Positions 40,363 to 48,117 of a DNA stretch of 64,000 nt are shown piece by piece. Position 1 is the first letter of the stretch. Each line of letters opens with the position of its first letter. The DNA lies in contig DATEUJ010000179.1 in NCBI GenBank assembly GCA_035283185.1, forward strand, positions 12,201 to 76,200, written 5' to 3'. This DNA comes from DASSFZ01 sp035283185 (GTDB lineage: Bacteria > Chloroflexota > Anaerolineae > Fen-1058). The notes beneath the pieces were generated by a model. The model saw nothing but the letters and a program-made list of their open reading frames with translations, was not told where the DNA came from and ran no database searches. The position numbers were made by a program, and so were the translations under genes.

Positions 40363-42201
40363 GTGACGACCCTTCCCGATCACCTCGCTCAACTCGAATT
40401 CAGCGGTCTTGTCCGGCTGGCGCAGGCGCTCCCGGAGCTGGAGTATTTGTTTCGGCACGCGTTGATTCAGGATGCGGCGTATCGATCGCTGGTCAAGGCC
40501 GACCGGCGGACGCTGCATCGCATCGTCGGCGAAGCGCTGGAGCGGGCGTATGCCGATCGGATCGACGAGATCGCGCCGCTGCTGGCGCGCCACTTTGACG
40601 AGGCCGGCGACGACGATCGCGCGTTGAAGTATTTTACGCTGGCGGGCGATGTTGCCGCGCGCACGTATGCCAACGCCGAGGCGATTCTGCATTACACCTG
40701 CGCGCTTCAAATTGCGAAACGGTTCCCCGCCCGATCCCCGACGAGGTTGGGGGAGACATCGAGCACGGAGGTTTCGCTCACGCATCTCTACACCAGCCTC
40801 GGACAGGCGCTCGAGCTGAGCGCGCGGCACGCCGAGGCGCTGGCGAACTACGCCGACATGGAAAGGCTCGCCAGCGAACGAGGCGACCGGGCAATGGAAC
40901 TGGCCGCGCTAATGGCGCGCGCCAAGATTCACGCCACGCTCAACTCAGAGCAGAACCCCGACAAGGCCCAGGTCTTGCTGGAGCAGGCGCTCGCGCTCGC
41001 ACGTGAACTGCGTGATCGTGCCACGGAGTGCCGTGTCCTGTGGAATCTGATGCTGGTGTTCCTGTGGAGCGGGTACGACCAGCACCGGGCAGTCGCTTAC
41101 GGCGAGGATGCGCTGGCGCTGGCACGCGAGTTGCATCTTCGAGAGCAAGTCGCGTTCACGTTGAACGATCTCACCTACGCCTACATGTCCACCGGCCAGT
41201 GGCCGCGCGCCCGCGCGGCGCTCGACGAGTCGCGCGGCATCTGGCGCGAACTCGGCAACCAGCCGATGCTGGCAGACAATGTCGCCAACTCGGTGCTGAT
41301 CCACCTGCGCGCCGGAGATTTCGATCAGGCCGTGACGGCGGCGGACGAAGCGCTCCGCATCAGCCGGGCGATCGATAATGTATGGGGGCAGGCAGGCAGC
41401 CAGGCCTACGTGGGCCTCGTGCACTGGGAGCGCGGCGACATCGATCGCGCCGTGGCGGTGATGGAGGATTCGATCCGGCTCGGCGAGCAGGTCGGCCATC
41501 CCGCCCCCGTCGTCGCCACGCGCTCCGATCTGGCGTGGGTGCTCGGGGCGCTGGGCGCAGTCGAGCGCGGGCTGGCATTGGCCCGCCTGGCGCTCGACCG
41601 GGCGGCGAACGCGTTCGACATGCACGTGGTGCCGCTGGCGACGATAGCTCGCCTGCATCTTCTGGGCGGCGATCTCGCCTCGGCTGAAGCGACGCTTCGC
41701 GAAGCACAGCGTCAGCTCAAGCCGGAGGGCCTGCAGTGGTTCGCGCCGATCCTCGTGCCGCTGGTGGAGGCAGAACTCGCGCTCGCGCGGTGCGATTACG
41801 CGGACGCGGCCAAAGTCGCGGACAAAGTGCTGGCCTATCTCCGGGGCAGCCAGACGCGCCTGTACGCGTCTGATACGCTGTACGTGAAGAGCCGGGCGTT
41901 GCTGGCGCAGAGCCGGTCGGAAGAGGCCAGCGTGGTTCTGGCCGAGGCGCTGGCCGAAGCCGAGGCGCTCGGGTCGCGCCGGATGCTCTGGCCGATTTTG
42001 AGCGCGCTAGGCGACATCGAGTCGGCGCGCGGCCACGACACCGTGGCGCGGGCGCTCCTGCAGCGAGCGCGCGAGGTAGTCGGCTACATCGCCGATCACT
42101 GCCCGACTGACCCTTCGCGAGGCTCAGGGCAGAGTCTGCGGCAAATGTTTTTCAACCAATCCGAGGTTCGAAAAGTGACCAGTTTTCTCAGTAATCAGTA
42201 A
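40363..42201 (+). CDS. TPR 'tail' protein 3
   Basis: A 612-residue paralogue of tails 1 and 2 from a GTG (VTTLPDHLAQLEFSGLVRL, LEYLFRHALIQDAAYRSLV, LLARHFDEAGDDDRALKYF). An insertion of about 15 residues (PARSPTRLGETSS) near residue 125 is encoded by 40720-40770, a CCCCG/GGGG-containing dispersed-repeat-like stretch. A second repeat-derived piece (PTDPSRGSG) lies near the C terminus. The last codons and the stop are supplied by the heptamer array at 42189. It starts 19 bases after the tail 2 stop. Confidence 0.82.
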   Translation: MTTLPDHLAQLEFSGLVRLAQALPELEYLFRHALIQDAAYRSLVKADRRTLHRIVGEALERAYADRIDEIAPLLARHFDEAGDDDRALKYFTLAGDVAARTYANAEAILHYTCALQIAKRFPARSPTRLGETSSTEVSLTHLYTSLGQALELSARHAEALANYADMERLASERGDRAMELAALMARAKIHATLNSEQNPDKAQVLLEQALALARELRDRATECRVLWNLMLVFLWSGYDQHRAVAYGEDALALARELHLREQVAFTLNDLTYAYMSTGQWPRARAALDESRGIWRELGNQPMLADNVANSVLIHLRAGDFDQAVTAADEALRISRAIDNVWGQAGSQAYVGLVHWERGDIDRAVAVMEDSIRLGEQVGHPAPVVATRSDLAWVLGALGAVERGLALARLALDRAANAFDMHVVPLATIARLHLLGGDLASAEATLREAQRQLKPEGLQWFAPILVPLVEAELALARCDYADAAKVADKVLAYLRGSQTRLYASDTLYVKSRALLAQSRSEEASVVLAEALAEAEALGSRRMLWPILSALGDIESARGHDTVARALLQRAREVVGYIADHCPTDPSRGSGQSLRQMFFNQSEVRKVTSFLSNQ

Positions 42202-42286
42202 TCAGTAACCAGTGATCGGTGAGCAGTGGCCAGTCGTCACCGCTCACTGATAACTGGCGACTGATCACTGGTCACTGATCACTGGC
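42189..42286. repeat. CAGTAAT/CACTGAT heptamer array with central inversion
   Basis: Fourteen consecutive 7-base units. The early ones (CAGTAAT, CAGTAAT, CAGTAAC, CAGTGAT) are approximately complementary to the late ones (CACTGAT, CACTGGT, CACTGAT, CACTGGC), so the array folds into a long hairpin. The stop codon of tail 3 lies in the second unit. Confidence 0.8.
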
Positions 42287-42303
42287 CAGAGGAGTGAACC
42301 TGT

Positions 42304-42714
42304 ATGTCGCGCGAAGAGAACAAAGGCATTGTTCGCCGGTATCAGGATGCGCTGAACAGGAACGATCTCGACGCGCTGGACGAGGTCGTGGCCGCCGACA
42401 TTCGCATGCCCGATATCCTGCCGGGCTTTCCACAGGGCATCGAGGGTGCGAAGCAGATTCAAAGGCTCACCGTCGCGGGCGTGCCGGACTGGCGGGTCAC
42501 GATTGTCGATTTGATCGCCGAGGGCGACAGAGTGGCGGCGCGCATCACTATGACCGGCACACAGACAGGTGAGTTCTTCGGTATTCCACCGTCGGGCCGT
42601 ACGTTTCGCATTACGGGCATCTATATTGCCCGGATCGCGAACGGGAAGATCGTCGAGCATCGGGGCGTCGAGGACGCGCTGGGCCTGATGCGACAACTCG
42701 GCGCGATGACGTGA
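42304..42714 (+). CDS. SnoaL-like (ester cyclase) protein
   Basis: A 136-residue single-domain protein of the NTF2-like fold. It begins MSREENKGIVRRYQDALNRNDLDALDEVVAADI, then shows DWRVTIVDLIAEGDRVAARITMTGTQTGEFFGIPPSGRTF, the usual ester-cyclase SnoaL pattern with the polar cavity residues in D and H positions (IVEHRGVEDALGLM end). Many such proteins bind hydrophobic ligands without known catalysis. AGAGGAG lies upstream of the ATG after the heptamer array. It has paralogues at 48118 and 50465. Confidence 0.8.
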   Translation: MSREENKGIVRRYQDALNRNDLDALDEVVAADIRMPDILPGFPQGIEGAKQIQRLTVAGVPDWRVTIVDLIAEGDRVAARITMTGTQTGEFFGIPPSGRTFRITGIYIARIANGKIVEHRGVEDALGLMRQLGAMT

Positions 42715-42779
42715 GCCTCATAGATGCTGTACTGCGTTTTACTCGACTCACACCTCGCGTGCGCGGCGCGCGCCCGGCG

Positions 42780-42900
42780 CAGGGCGCGCTGCTCGAAGCA
42801 GAGGCCGACTTCATGGCGACGCGCGAGCTGGCCGACGCGATGGGGCACTTCCCGACCCGGCTCCAGGCGCGACGAGGCTTGATTCGCCTGCACTTGACAC
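42780..42900 (+). pseudogene. Remnant of a fourth TPR tail (C-terminal piece)
   Basis: The frame encodes EADFMATRELADAMG, then QARRGLIRLHL. It aligns without gaps to the end of tail 1 (EADWAAARDLADAMR, QVRRSLMRMYL), with about half the residues identical over 33 positions. Nothing upstream of it matches the rest of a tail, and the SnoaL gene lies directly before it. It is therefore the 3' end of a deleted tail cassette. Confidence 0.6.
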
Positions 42901-42904
42901 CGGT

Positions 42905-42925
42905 TGGTAGTATAATTTTCTACCA
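42905..42925 (+). promoter_or_regulatory. Inverted repeat over a TATAAT box before the MNT gene
   Basis: TGGTAG (42905-42910) and CTACCA (42920-42925) flank TATAAT (42911-42916), and the ATG follows 2 bases later. The TTGACA at 42894-42899 is only 11 bases from TATAAT, too close for a standard sigma70 promoter. A leaderless, repressor-controlled start is plausible, as in autoregulated toxin-antitoxin pairs. Confidence 0.4.
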
Positions 42926-42927
42926 TC

Positions 42928-43416
42928 ATGAACGACAGCCATGAGCGCCCGCTCTATCTGCGGCAGGCTGTGAACACGTTGCTGACAGCCCTCGGCGACA
43001 ACCTGATGGGCGTGGTTCTGTACGGCTCGCACGCGCGCGGCGAAGCGCGGGAAGGCAGTGATGTAGACCTGCTCGTGGTCGCGCGCGGGCTGCCGGAGCG
43101 GTGGTATCAGCGAACACTGTTTCTGCATCACCCACTCAAAGGCCTCGGCGATGCGCCGGCGTACGCTGTGTTGGGTAAGACACCCGAAGAGTTCGAGAGT
43201 CACTTCCCGTCGCTCTATCTTGATATCGGACTCGACGGTGTGGTGCTGTACGATCGAGATGGCTACATGGCCAACAAACTCCGGCGTATCCGCGAGATCA
43301 TCGCGCAGGCAGGTCTCAGGCGCAAGCGCCAAAACGGCGAGATGAACTGGGTCTGGCAGAACCCACCCCGGCGCCATTGGGAGATCACCTGGGAAGGCTT
43401 CAGTGAACTCGCGTGA
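42928..43416 (+). CDS. MNT-type nucleotidyltransferase-domain protein
   Basis: A 162-residue protein with the minimal polymerase-beta-superfamily nucleotidyltransferase motif GSHARGEAREGSDVDLLV (about residues 31-48), that is GSxxRGxxxxxSDxD with two metal Asp residues. MNT proteins usually pair with HEPN RNases and neutralise them, in known cases by adenylylating the toxin. The overlapping downstream HEPN frame is broken here. C-terminal residues after about 110 are basic (RLRRKRQNGE type). Its start is discussed at the palindrome upstream. Confidence 0.85.
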   Translation: MNDSHERPLYLRQAVNTLLTALGDNLMGVVLYGSHARGEAREGSDVDLLVVARGLPERWYQRTLFLHHPLKGLGDAPAYAVLGKTPEEFESHFPSLYLDIGLDGVVLYDRDGYMANKLRRIREIIAQAGLRRKRQNGEMNWVWQNPPRRHWEITWEGFSELA

Positions 43417-43683
43417 AGACGCTGTTTATCGTCTGCAGTTGGCGCGCGGTTACTTGGTGAAGGCGGAGTGCGCCAAAAGCTGAACGAGGCGCTGGACGAT
43501 TTTCGCGGCATGGGCCTGGAGACGCATATTCGCGCGACTTACGGTGATGAGAGTACCCGCACGCCGCCGTGGGTGCTAGTTCAGGAGTCGGAAGCGCGGA
43601 TCGGTCTGGAAAAAGGTCGCCGGGCCGTTGCGCTGGCAGAGACGATTCACGCCGATATGGCCGGTGACATGACGCCGCCATGA
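43403..43683 (+). pseudogene. Broken HEPN-domain protein (partner of MNT)
   Basis: A GTG at 43403, overlapping the MNT gene by 14 bases, opens NSREDAVYRLQLARGYLVKAE, the usual HEPN first helix. It hits TGA at 43481-43483. From 43468 another frame runs through LNEALDDF, GLETHIRATYGDES, TPPWVLV and ARIGLEKGRRAVALAE, which fits the C-terminal helices of HEPN proteins. The central part, with the RxxxxxH RNase motif, is absent. An internal deletion with frame change explains this. The two pieces are unlikely to form an active toxin. Confidence 0.6.
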
Positions 43684-43744
43684 CTCGGAAGTCGGCGATA
43701 TAATCTCGACACGGGCTTGATTCTTCGACGGCGGGGGCGGAATC

Positions 43745-45838
43745 ATGTCGGCGCGGATGGCAGATCGGCTGAGCGCGGCACGGCATCAACTGTTCGTCGG
43801 CCGGGCAGGAGAGCGCGAGTTTTTCCGTTCGGCGTTGGCAGCCGCCGAGTGGCCTTTTCAACTCCTGTTCGTCTTCGGCCCCGGCGGCGTCGGCAAGACC
43901 GCGCTGCTGCGCGAAATGGCATACCAGTGTGCCGAGGCGGATACGCCGGTCACCTACGTCGATGCGCGCAATGTCGAGCCGTCCCCCGATTCCTTCCTGA
44001 ATGCGCTGCGGCGCGCGCTCGACCTCGCGCCCCACGAGTCCCCACTCTCGTTTCTCGCGTCACATCCCTCTCGCGTCGTCATCCTGATCGACACCGTCGA
44101 GACGCTCGCGCCGCTTGACCACTGGCTGCGCGAGGCATTCCTGTCGCAACTCCCGGAGAACATGCTCGTCGTCATGGCCGGTCGCGAGCCGCCCTCGATC
44201 GCCTGGCACGCCGATCCCGGCTGGCAGACGCTCATTCGCGCGCTGCCGCTGCGCAATCTCAACCCGGAAGAGGGACGATGGTTCCTCACGAAGCGCAGCG
44301 TCCCGCCCGCTCAGCACCGGGCCGTCCTCGACTTCACGCATGGGCATCCTTTGGCGCTCTCGCTCGTCGCCGACGTCTTCGCGCAGCGGCCTGATATCGA
44401 ATTCAAACCCGAAGCCGCGCCGGACGTCGTCAGGGCCTTGTTGGCGCAGCTCGTCCAGAAGGTGCCTGGGCCAGCGCATCGCGCCGCACTCGAAGCCTGC
44501 GCGATAGTGCGCCTGATGACAGAAGGCTTGCTGTCGGCGATGCTGGGAAACCCGGAGGTCCATGACCTGTTCGAGTGGCTGCGTGGGTTGTCGTTCGTAG
44601 AATCAGGCCGGCATGGGCTGCTTCCGCATGATCTGGCTCGCGAAGCGCTGAGCGCCGACGTGCGCTGGCGCAATCCCGACTGGTACGCGGAGCTGCATCG
44701 GCGTGCCCGAAGCTATTACGTGGATCGCTTGCAGCGGTCACAGGGGCAGGAGCAGCGCCGCCTTCTATACGATCTCGTCTTTCTGCACCGCGATAACCCG
44801 ACCGTTCGACCGTACTTTGAATGGGCCGAAAGCGGTAGCGTGTTCACGGACACGATGCACGCAGGGGACGAGCCTGCGCTGCTGGCCATGGTCGCCCGGC
44901 ACGAAGGCGAAGATTCGGCGCGCATCGCCGCGTACTGGCTTGCGAAACATCCGCAGAGAGTGTATGTCTTTCGAGAGACGACCCAGGAGCCGGCCGGCTT
45001 CCTCGCGCTGGTCGCTTTGCATGAGGTAGACAAAGAAGACATGGACTTCGATCCGGCGGCGCGGGCAGCCTGGGATTACCTGCAGCGTCACGCGCCACTG
45101 CGATCTGGCGAAGTCGCCACGCTGTTCCGCTTCTGGATGGATCGCGACACGTATCAGGCCGTCTCGCCGACGCAGAGCCGCGCGTTCATCGACGCCGTGC
45201 AGCACTACCTGACGACGCCGGGCCTGGCGTTCACGTTTTTCCCTTGTGCCGATCCGGATTTCTGGGCCGAAGTGTTTGCCTACGCCGACCTGGCGCGGCT
45301 TCGCCCGGCCGACTTCGAGGTCGGCGCACGCCGCTACGGCATGTACGGCCACGACTGGCGAAGCGTGCCGCCCGTTGCCTGGATGACGCTGCTCGCCGAG
45401 CGGGAGATCGCTTCGCGTGCGGAGCCTGTGCCGCCGCGTCTGAGCGAAGTGCTCGTTGTTTTGAGTGAGTCTGACTTCGCGGCGGCGGTGCACGGCGCGC
45501 TGCGCGACTACACGCGTCCGGCCGTGCTGCGCGGCAGCCTGCTGTTGCGCTCGCGGCTGATCGCCGATCGGGTTGGCTTGGGGGCCGATCTGGCGCAGCG
45601 TGTCGCCGTCCTGCAATCACTCCTGCGCGAGGCAACTGAGTCGCTGCAGGACTCGCCGCGCGATGTCAAGCTGTATCGCGCCGTGCATCACACGTACCTC
45701 CAGCCTGCCCCGACGCAGGAAAAGGCTGCGGAGCTGCTGGATTTGCCATTCAGCACCTATCGCCGCCACCTGAAGGCAGGCGTCACGCGAATTACCGAGA
45801 TTTTGTGGCAGCAAGAGATCGGTGGACCGGAAAAGTGA
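43745..45838 (+). CDS. STAND-like ATPase with C-terminal helix-turn-helix, candidate activator
   Basis: A 697-residue protein. The N-terminal AAA/STAND domain has Walker A FGPGGVGKT (about residues 45-53) and Walker B VVILIDTVE (about 110-118), then winged-helix-like HGLLPHDLAREAL (about 295). The middle (about 340-560) contains two GNAT-like patterns, such as FLALVALHEV and AEVFAYADLARLRPADFEV, so a degenerate acetyltransferase or ligand-binding region is possible. Residues about 655-690 (EKAAELLDLPFSTYRRHL) look like a sigma-region-4-type helix-turn-helix. The architecture fits a signal-responsive transcription activator. Its stop lies inside a triple GTGAGCA repeat promoter, a candidate target. 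A TATAAT lies at 43699-43704 without a good -35. Confidence 0.72.
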   Translation: MSARMADRLSAARHQLFVGRAGEREFFRSALAAAEWPFQLLFVFGPGGVGKTALLREMAYQCAEADTPVTYVDARNVEPSPDSFLNALRRALDLAPHESPLSFLASHPSRVVILIDTVETLAPLDHWLREAFLSQLPENMLVVMAGREPPSIAWHADPGWQTLIRALPLRNLNPEEGRWFLTKRSVPPAQHRAVLDFTHGHPLALSLVADVFAQRPDIEFKPEAAPDVVRALLAQLVQKVPGPAHRAALEACAIVRLMTEGLLSAMLGNPEVHDLFEWLRGLSFVESGRHGLLPHDLAREALSADVRWRNPDWYAELHRRARSYYVDRLQRSQGQEQRRLLYDLVFLHRDNPTVRPYFEWAESGSVFTDTMHAGDEPALLAMVARHEGEDSARIAAYWLAKHPQRVYVFRETTQEPAGFLALVALHEVDKEDMDFDPAARAAWDYLQRHAPLRSGEVATLFRFWMDRDTYQAVSPTQSRAFIDAVQHYLTTPGLAFTFFPCADPDFWAEVFAYADLARLRPADFEVGARRYGMYGHDWRSVPPVAWMTLLAEREIASRAEPVPPRLSEVLVVLSESDFAAAVHGALRDYTRPAVLRGSLLLRSRLIADRVGLGADLAQRVAVLQSLLREATESLQDSPRDVKLYRAVHHTYLQPAPTQEKAAELLDLPFSTYRRHLKAGVTRITEILWQQEIGGPEK

Positions 45839-45892
45839 GCAGAAAGTGAGCAGTTTTTGGGCTGGACTGTGAGCATCCTTCCGTTGTATTGT
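45835..45892 (+). promoter_or_regulatory. Triple direct-repeat activator promoter, copy 1
   Basis: GTGAGCA occurs at 45835, 45846 and 45869 (spacing 11 and 23), with GTTTTTGG after the second. TATTGT (45887-45892) follows the third repeat by 11 bases. At 17 bases upstream of that -10 there is only GGACTG, not a -35 box, so activation by a protein bound to the repeats is likely. Copy 2 at 47250 has the same geometry. Confidence 0.65.
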
Positions 45893-45982
45893 GGGCAGGG
45901 ATGTGGACTGGCGCTCGATGTGCAGGGCAAGCGGAGCGTGGCGCACGCAGCCGCCCTTCGGCGGCGTTCACCCTGAGCGAAA

Positions 45983-47143
45983 ATGACCACACCCAAATCA
46001 GGCTATCTGTTCATCGCCGACATTACAGGGTATACCGCCTTCCTGAGCGCATCGGAACTAGAACACGCGCAGGATACGTTGAGCACGCTGTTGGAGCTGC
46101 TGATCGAACACACCCGGCCGCCGCTGGTCATCTCCCGGCTGGCCGGGGATGCGGTCATCAGCTATGCGCTACAGGAGAAGTTCACACAGGGCCAGACGTT
46201 CGTCGAGATGATCGAGAACACGTACGTCGCTTTCCGCAAGGCCATCGAACTGATGGTGCTGAACAATACCTGCCAATGCAACGCCTGCGCGAACGTGTCC
46301 ACGCTTGATTTGAAGTTCTTCGTGCACTACGGCATCTTCGGTTTGCAGCGCCTGAGCGCGCATGACGAACTGGTCGGCAGCGACGTCATTCTGATCCACC
46401 GCCTGCTCAAGAACCACGTCACCGAAAAGACCGGCAGCCGAGCGTATACCCTCTACACGCATGCTGCCATCCGGCATATGGGCCTGGAAGACATCCGCGC
46501 GACCATGATGCCCCACACCGAGGAGTACGAGCATCTGGGCGAAGTACAGGTTTGGATTCAGGACATGCATCCCGTGTGGGAACAGAAGCGCGCCGCCACG
46601 CGCGTCACCATCCCACCGGAGCGCATTGGTCTGCAAGTGGAAGCGGAAATTGCCATGCCTCCTCACCTCGTGTGGGATTATCTGATTCAGCCGGAATTTC
46701 GCAAAACGTTGATCGGGTCTGACAGCCAGCGGATCCTCAACCGCTCGCACGGTCGCGTTGCTCCCGGCAGCGCCTACCAATGTTTCCACGGAAAACGCAT
46801 CGTCATCCAGACTGTCCTGGAATGGCAGCCCTTTGAACAGATGACGACCGAAGACCTTGTGATGCCAGACACCTACGCCCTGGTGGACTACCGCCTGATT
46901 CCGACTGACACCGGAACCCGTTTGGTTCAGACCTTCAGCAAAGCCAGAGGCCCGCTGCTCAGGCGGATTCTTGTCCAAACGATCGTATCAATGTCGTCGA
47001 AAACCTATCAGCGAGACATCGAAGCGTTCAAGAAGCAGGTCGAATCAGACCTGGCGGCGCGTGGCGGCGCGCCACAGGCAGCCGCGAAAATTCCCTTTGA
47101 GGAAATCAGCGAGGCGGCCGCGGCAAGCCTTGCCAACACCTGA
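45983..47143 (+). CDS. DUF2652 (class III cyclase-like) domain fused to an SRPBCC domain
   Basis: A 386-residue protein. The N-terminal 200 residues are DUF2652: FIADITGYT (Asp 13) and LAGDAVISYA (Asp 56) match the two metal-binding Asp positions of class III cyclases, and LVGSDVILIHRLLKN matches the GDAVNLAARL helix but lacks its catalytic Asn-Arg spacing. Between them is a Cys motif CQCNAC (Cys 97, 99, 102). Residues about 210-350 are SRPBCC/START-like (AEIAMPPHLVWDYL, YQCFHGKRIVIQTVLEW), a hydrophobic ligand pocket. A sensor that reads a ligand is plausible; cyclase activity is doubtful. A paralogue lies at 54907. It follows promoter copy 1 with a leader of about 85 bases. Confidence 0.8.
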   Translation: MTTPKSGYLFIADITGYTAFLSASELEHAQDTLSTLLELLIEHTRPPLVISRLAGDAVISYALQEKFTQGQTFVEMIENTYVAFRKAIELMVLNNTCQCNACANVSTLDLKFFVHYGIFGLQRLSAHDELVGSDVILIHRLLKNHVTEKTGSRAYTLYTHAAIRHMGLEDIRATMMPHTEEYEHLGEVQVWIQDMHPVWEQKRAATRVTIPPERIGLQVEAEIAMPPHLVWDYLIQPEFRKTLIGSDSQRILNRSHGRVAPGSAYQCFHGKRIVIQTVLEWQPFEQMTTEDLVMPDTYALVDYRLIPTDTGTRLVQTFSKARGPLLRRILVQTIVSMSSKTYQRDIEAFKKQVESDLAARGGAPQAAAKIPFEEISEAAAASLANT

Positions 47144-47144
47144 A

Positions 47145-47222
47145 CTCGGTGAAATGAAGAGCAGCATCAGCCGGATGACAGCGATGCTGTGGCGGCAGGA
47201 AATCGGCGGGTCGGAACAATGA
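47145..47222 (+). pseudogene. Remnant of the 3' end of a second HTH-ATPase gene
   Basis: The frame ending in the TGA at 47220-47222 reads SRMTAMLWRQEIGGSEQ, closely matching the C terminus of the protein at 43745 (TRITEILWQQEIGGPEK). It is followed at the same kind of distance by a second copy of the direct-repeat promoter. Nothing further upstream matches, so only the last 25 codons or so survive. Confidence 0.65.
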
Positions 47223-47249
47223 GCCAAACGTGCGACGCACATCGAGGAA

Positions 47250-47307
47250 ATGAGCAGAAAGTGAGCAGTTTTTGGTCTGGTAACTGAGCACCGGGTTGGT
47301 TTACACT
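47250..47307 (+). promoter_or_regulatory. Triple direct-repeat activator promoter, copy 2
   Basis: TGAGCA units at 47251, 47262 and 47285 (spacing 11 and 23) with GTGAGCAGTTTTTGG conserved. TACACT (47302-47307) lies 11 bases after the third unit, as in copy 1, and the -35 position (GGTAAC) is again poor. Transcription would start near 47314. Confidence 0.65.
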
Positions 47308-47371
47308 GCGGCTGTTGAACGAGGACAGCCACGGTTTTCCGTTGTACCATCCGAACACAGGAGATGTGAAG

Positions 47372-47653
47372 TTGGACATCCATCAACTGCAGATGCTCGC
47401 CGGTTTCATGTCTACCTCGATGTTCGTCGCCAGCAACTTCCCGATGCTGCTCAAGGCTTTCCGAACCCGCGACCTGCGCTCGTACAGCCTGGGTCACATC
47501 GCTCTCAGCAACATCGGCAATCTCATCTACTGGGTCTACGTCGCCGGCCTGCCGCTTGGGCCGATCTGGTTTCTGCACGGCTTCTTCACGGTCACCACTG
47601 CGCTGATGCTCTTGTGCTACGTGAGATTCCGGCGAGCGACAGCCTATGCTTGA
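47372..47653 (+). CDS. SemiSWEET/PQ-loop-like small membrane protein
   Basis: A 93-residue protein with three membrane helices. The first carries SNFPMLLKAFRTRDLRSYSL, which resembles the PQ-loop motif with Met in place of Gln and the following KT/RT-x-S pattern. The second has NIGNLIYWVYV with the Asn typical of sugar-binding SemiSWEET dimers. The TTG at 47372 was chosen because AGGAGA lies 7 bases upstream; a TTG at 47315 is possible but would be leaderless. It is the first gene after promoter copy 2. It may carry a sugar or another small solute. Confidence 0.65.
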   Translation: MDIHQLQMLAGFMSTSMFVASNFPMLLKAFRTRDLRSYSLGHIALSNIGNLIYWVYVAGLPLGPIWFLHGFFTVTTALMLLCYVRFRRATAYA

Positions 47654-47703
47654 CAGAGTATGGAGAGTGAGACTCGATCATCCGTATCGAACAAGGAGGA
47701 AGA

Positions 47704-48114
47704 ATGAACCGGCCTATCGAATCGGGACTCAAAGCGCTGTTTGTGATTCAGATCGTCAGTTCGTTTCTCACCGGTGCACTGGGCCTCTTCGCTCCGGCGC
47801 TGATCATCAGTCTTTCGGGACTCGATCTGAAGGCGACGCCCGCCATCCAGCAAGCCGGGGCCTTGTCGCTCGGCTACACGCTCGGGGCGCTCATGGCCTT
47901 GCGCGCGACGACTTGGGGTGAGGTGCGCATCTTCGCCGCCGGATCACTCATCGCCTTTGCCTTGAGCCTGGTCGGCGCGTTCTACTACGTCGTGATCGCT
48001 GGCGTCGTGGCAATCGGGCTGATTGTCATCCTATTGGCCAGCTTGATCCTGACGGTGGGACTTGGCTATTACCTGCTGAGGTATGGGCGAGCTCCTGGGC
48101 ACGGCGGAAACTGA
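47704..48114 (+). CDS. Small four-helix membrane protein
   Basis: A 136-residue protein with four membrane helices (ALFVIQIVSSFLTGALGLF, ALSLGYTLGALMAL, FAAGSLIAFALSLVGAFYY, VIAGVVAIGLIVILLAS). AAGGAGG precedes the ATG. No family is confidently recognised; it has the general shape of the protein at 53776, which occupies the comparable position in the second half of the cluster. It ends 3 bases before the next gene. Confidence 0.65.
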   Translation: MNRPIESGLKALFVIQIVSSFLTGALGLFAPALIISLSGLDLKATPAIQQAGALSLGYTLGALMALRATTWGEVRIFAAGSLIAFALSLVGAFYYVVIAGVVAIGLIVILLASLILTVGLGYYLLRYGRAPGHGGN

Positions 48115-48117
48115 GCA

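Noticed and set aside
42189..42286. CRISPR array
   Set aside because: Units are 7 bases with no spacers. It is a tandem heptamer array, not repeat-spacer DNA, and no cas gene is present.
42894..42916. TTGACA and TATAAT before the MNT gene as a classical promoter
   Set aside because: The boxes are only 11 bases apart instead of about 17, and TTGACA lies in the tail-remnant codons. Only the palindrome over TATAAT is reported.
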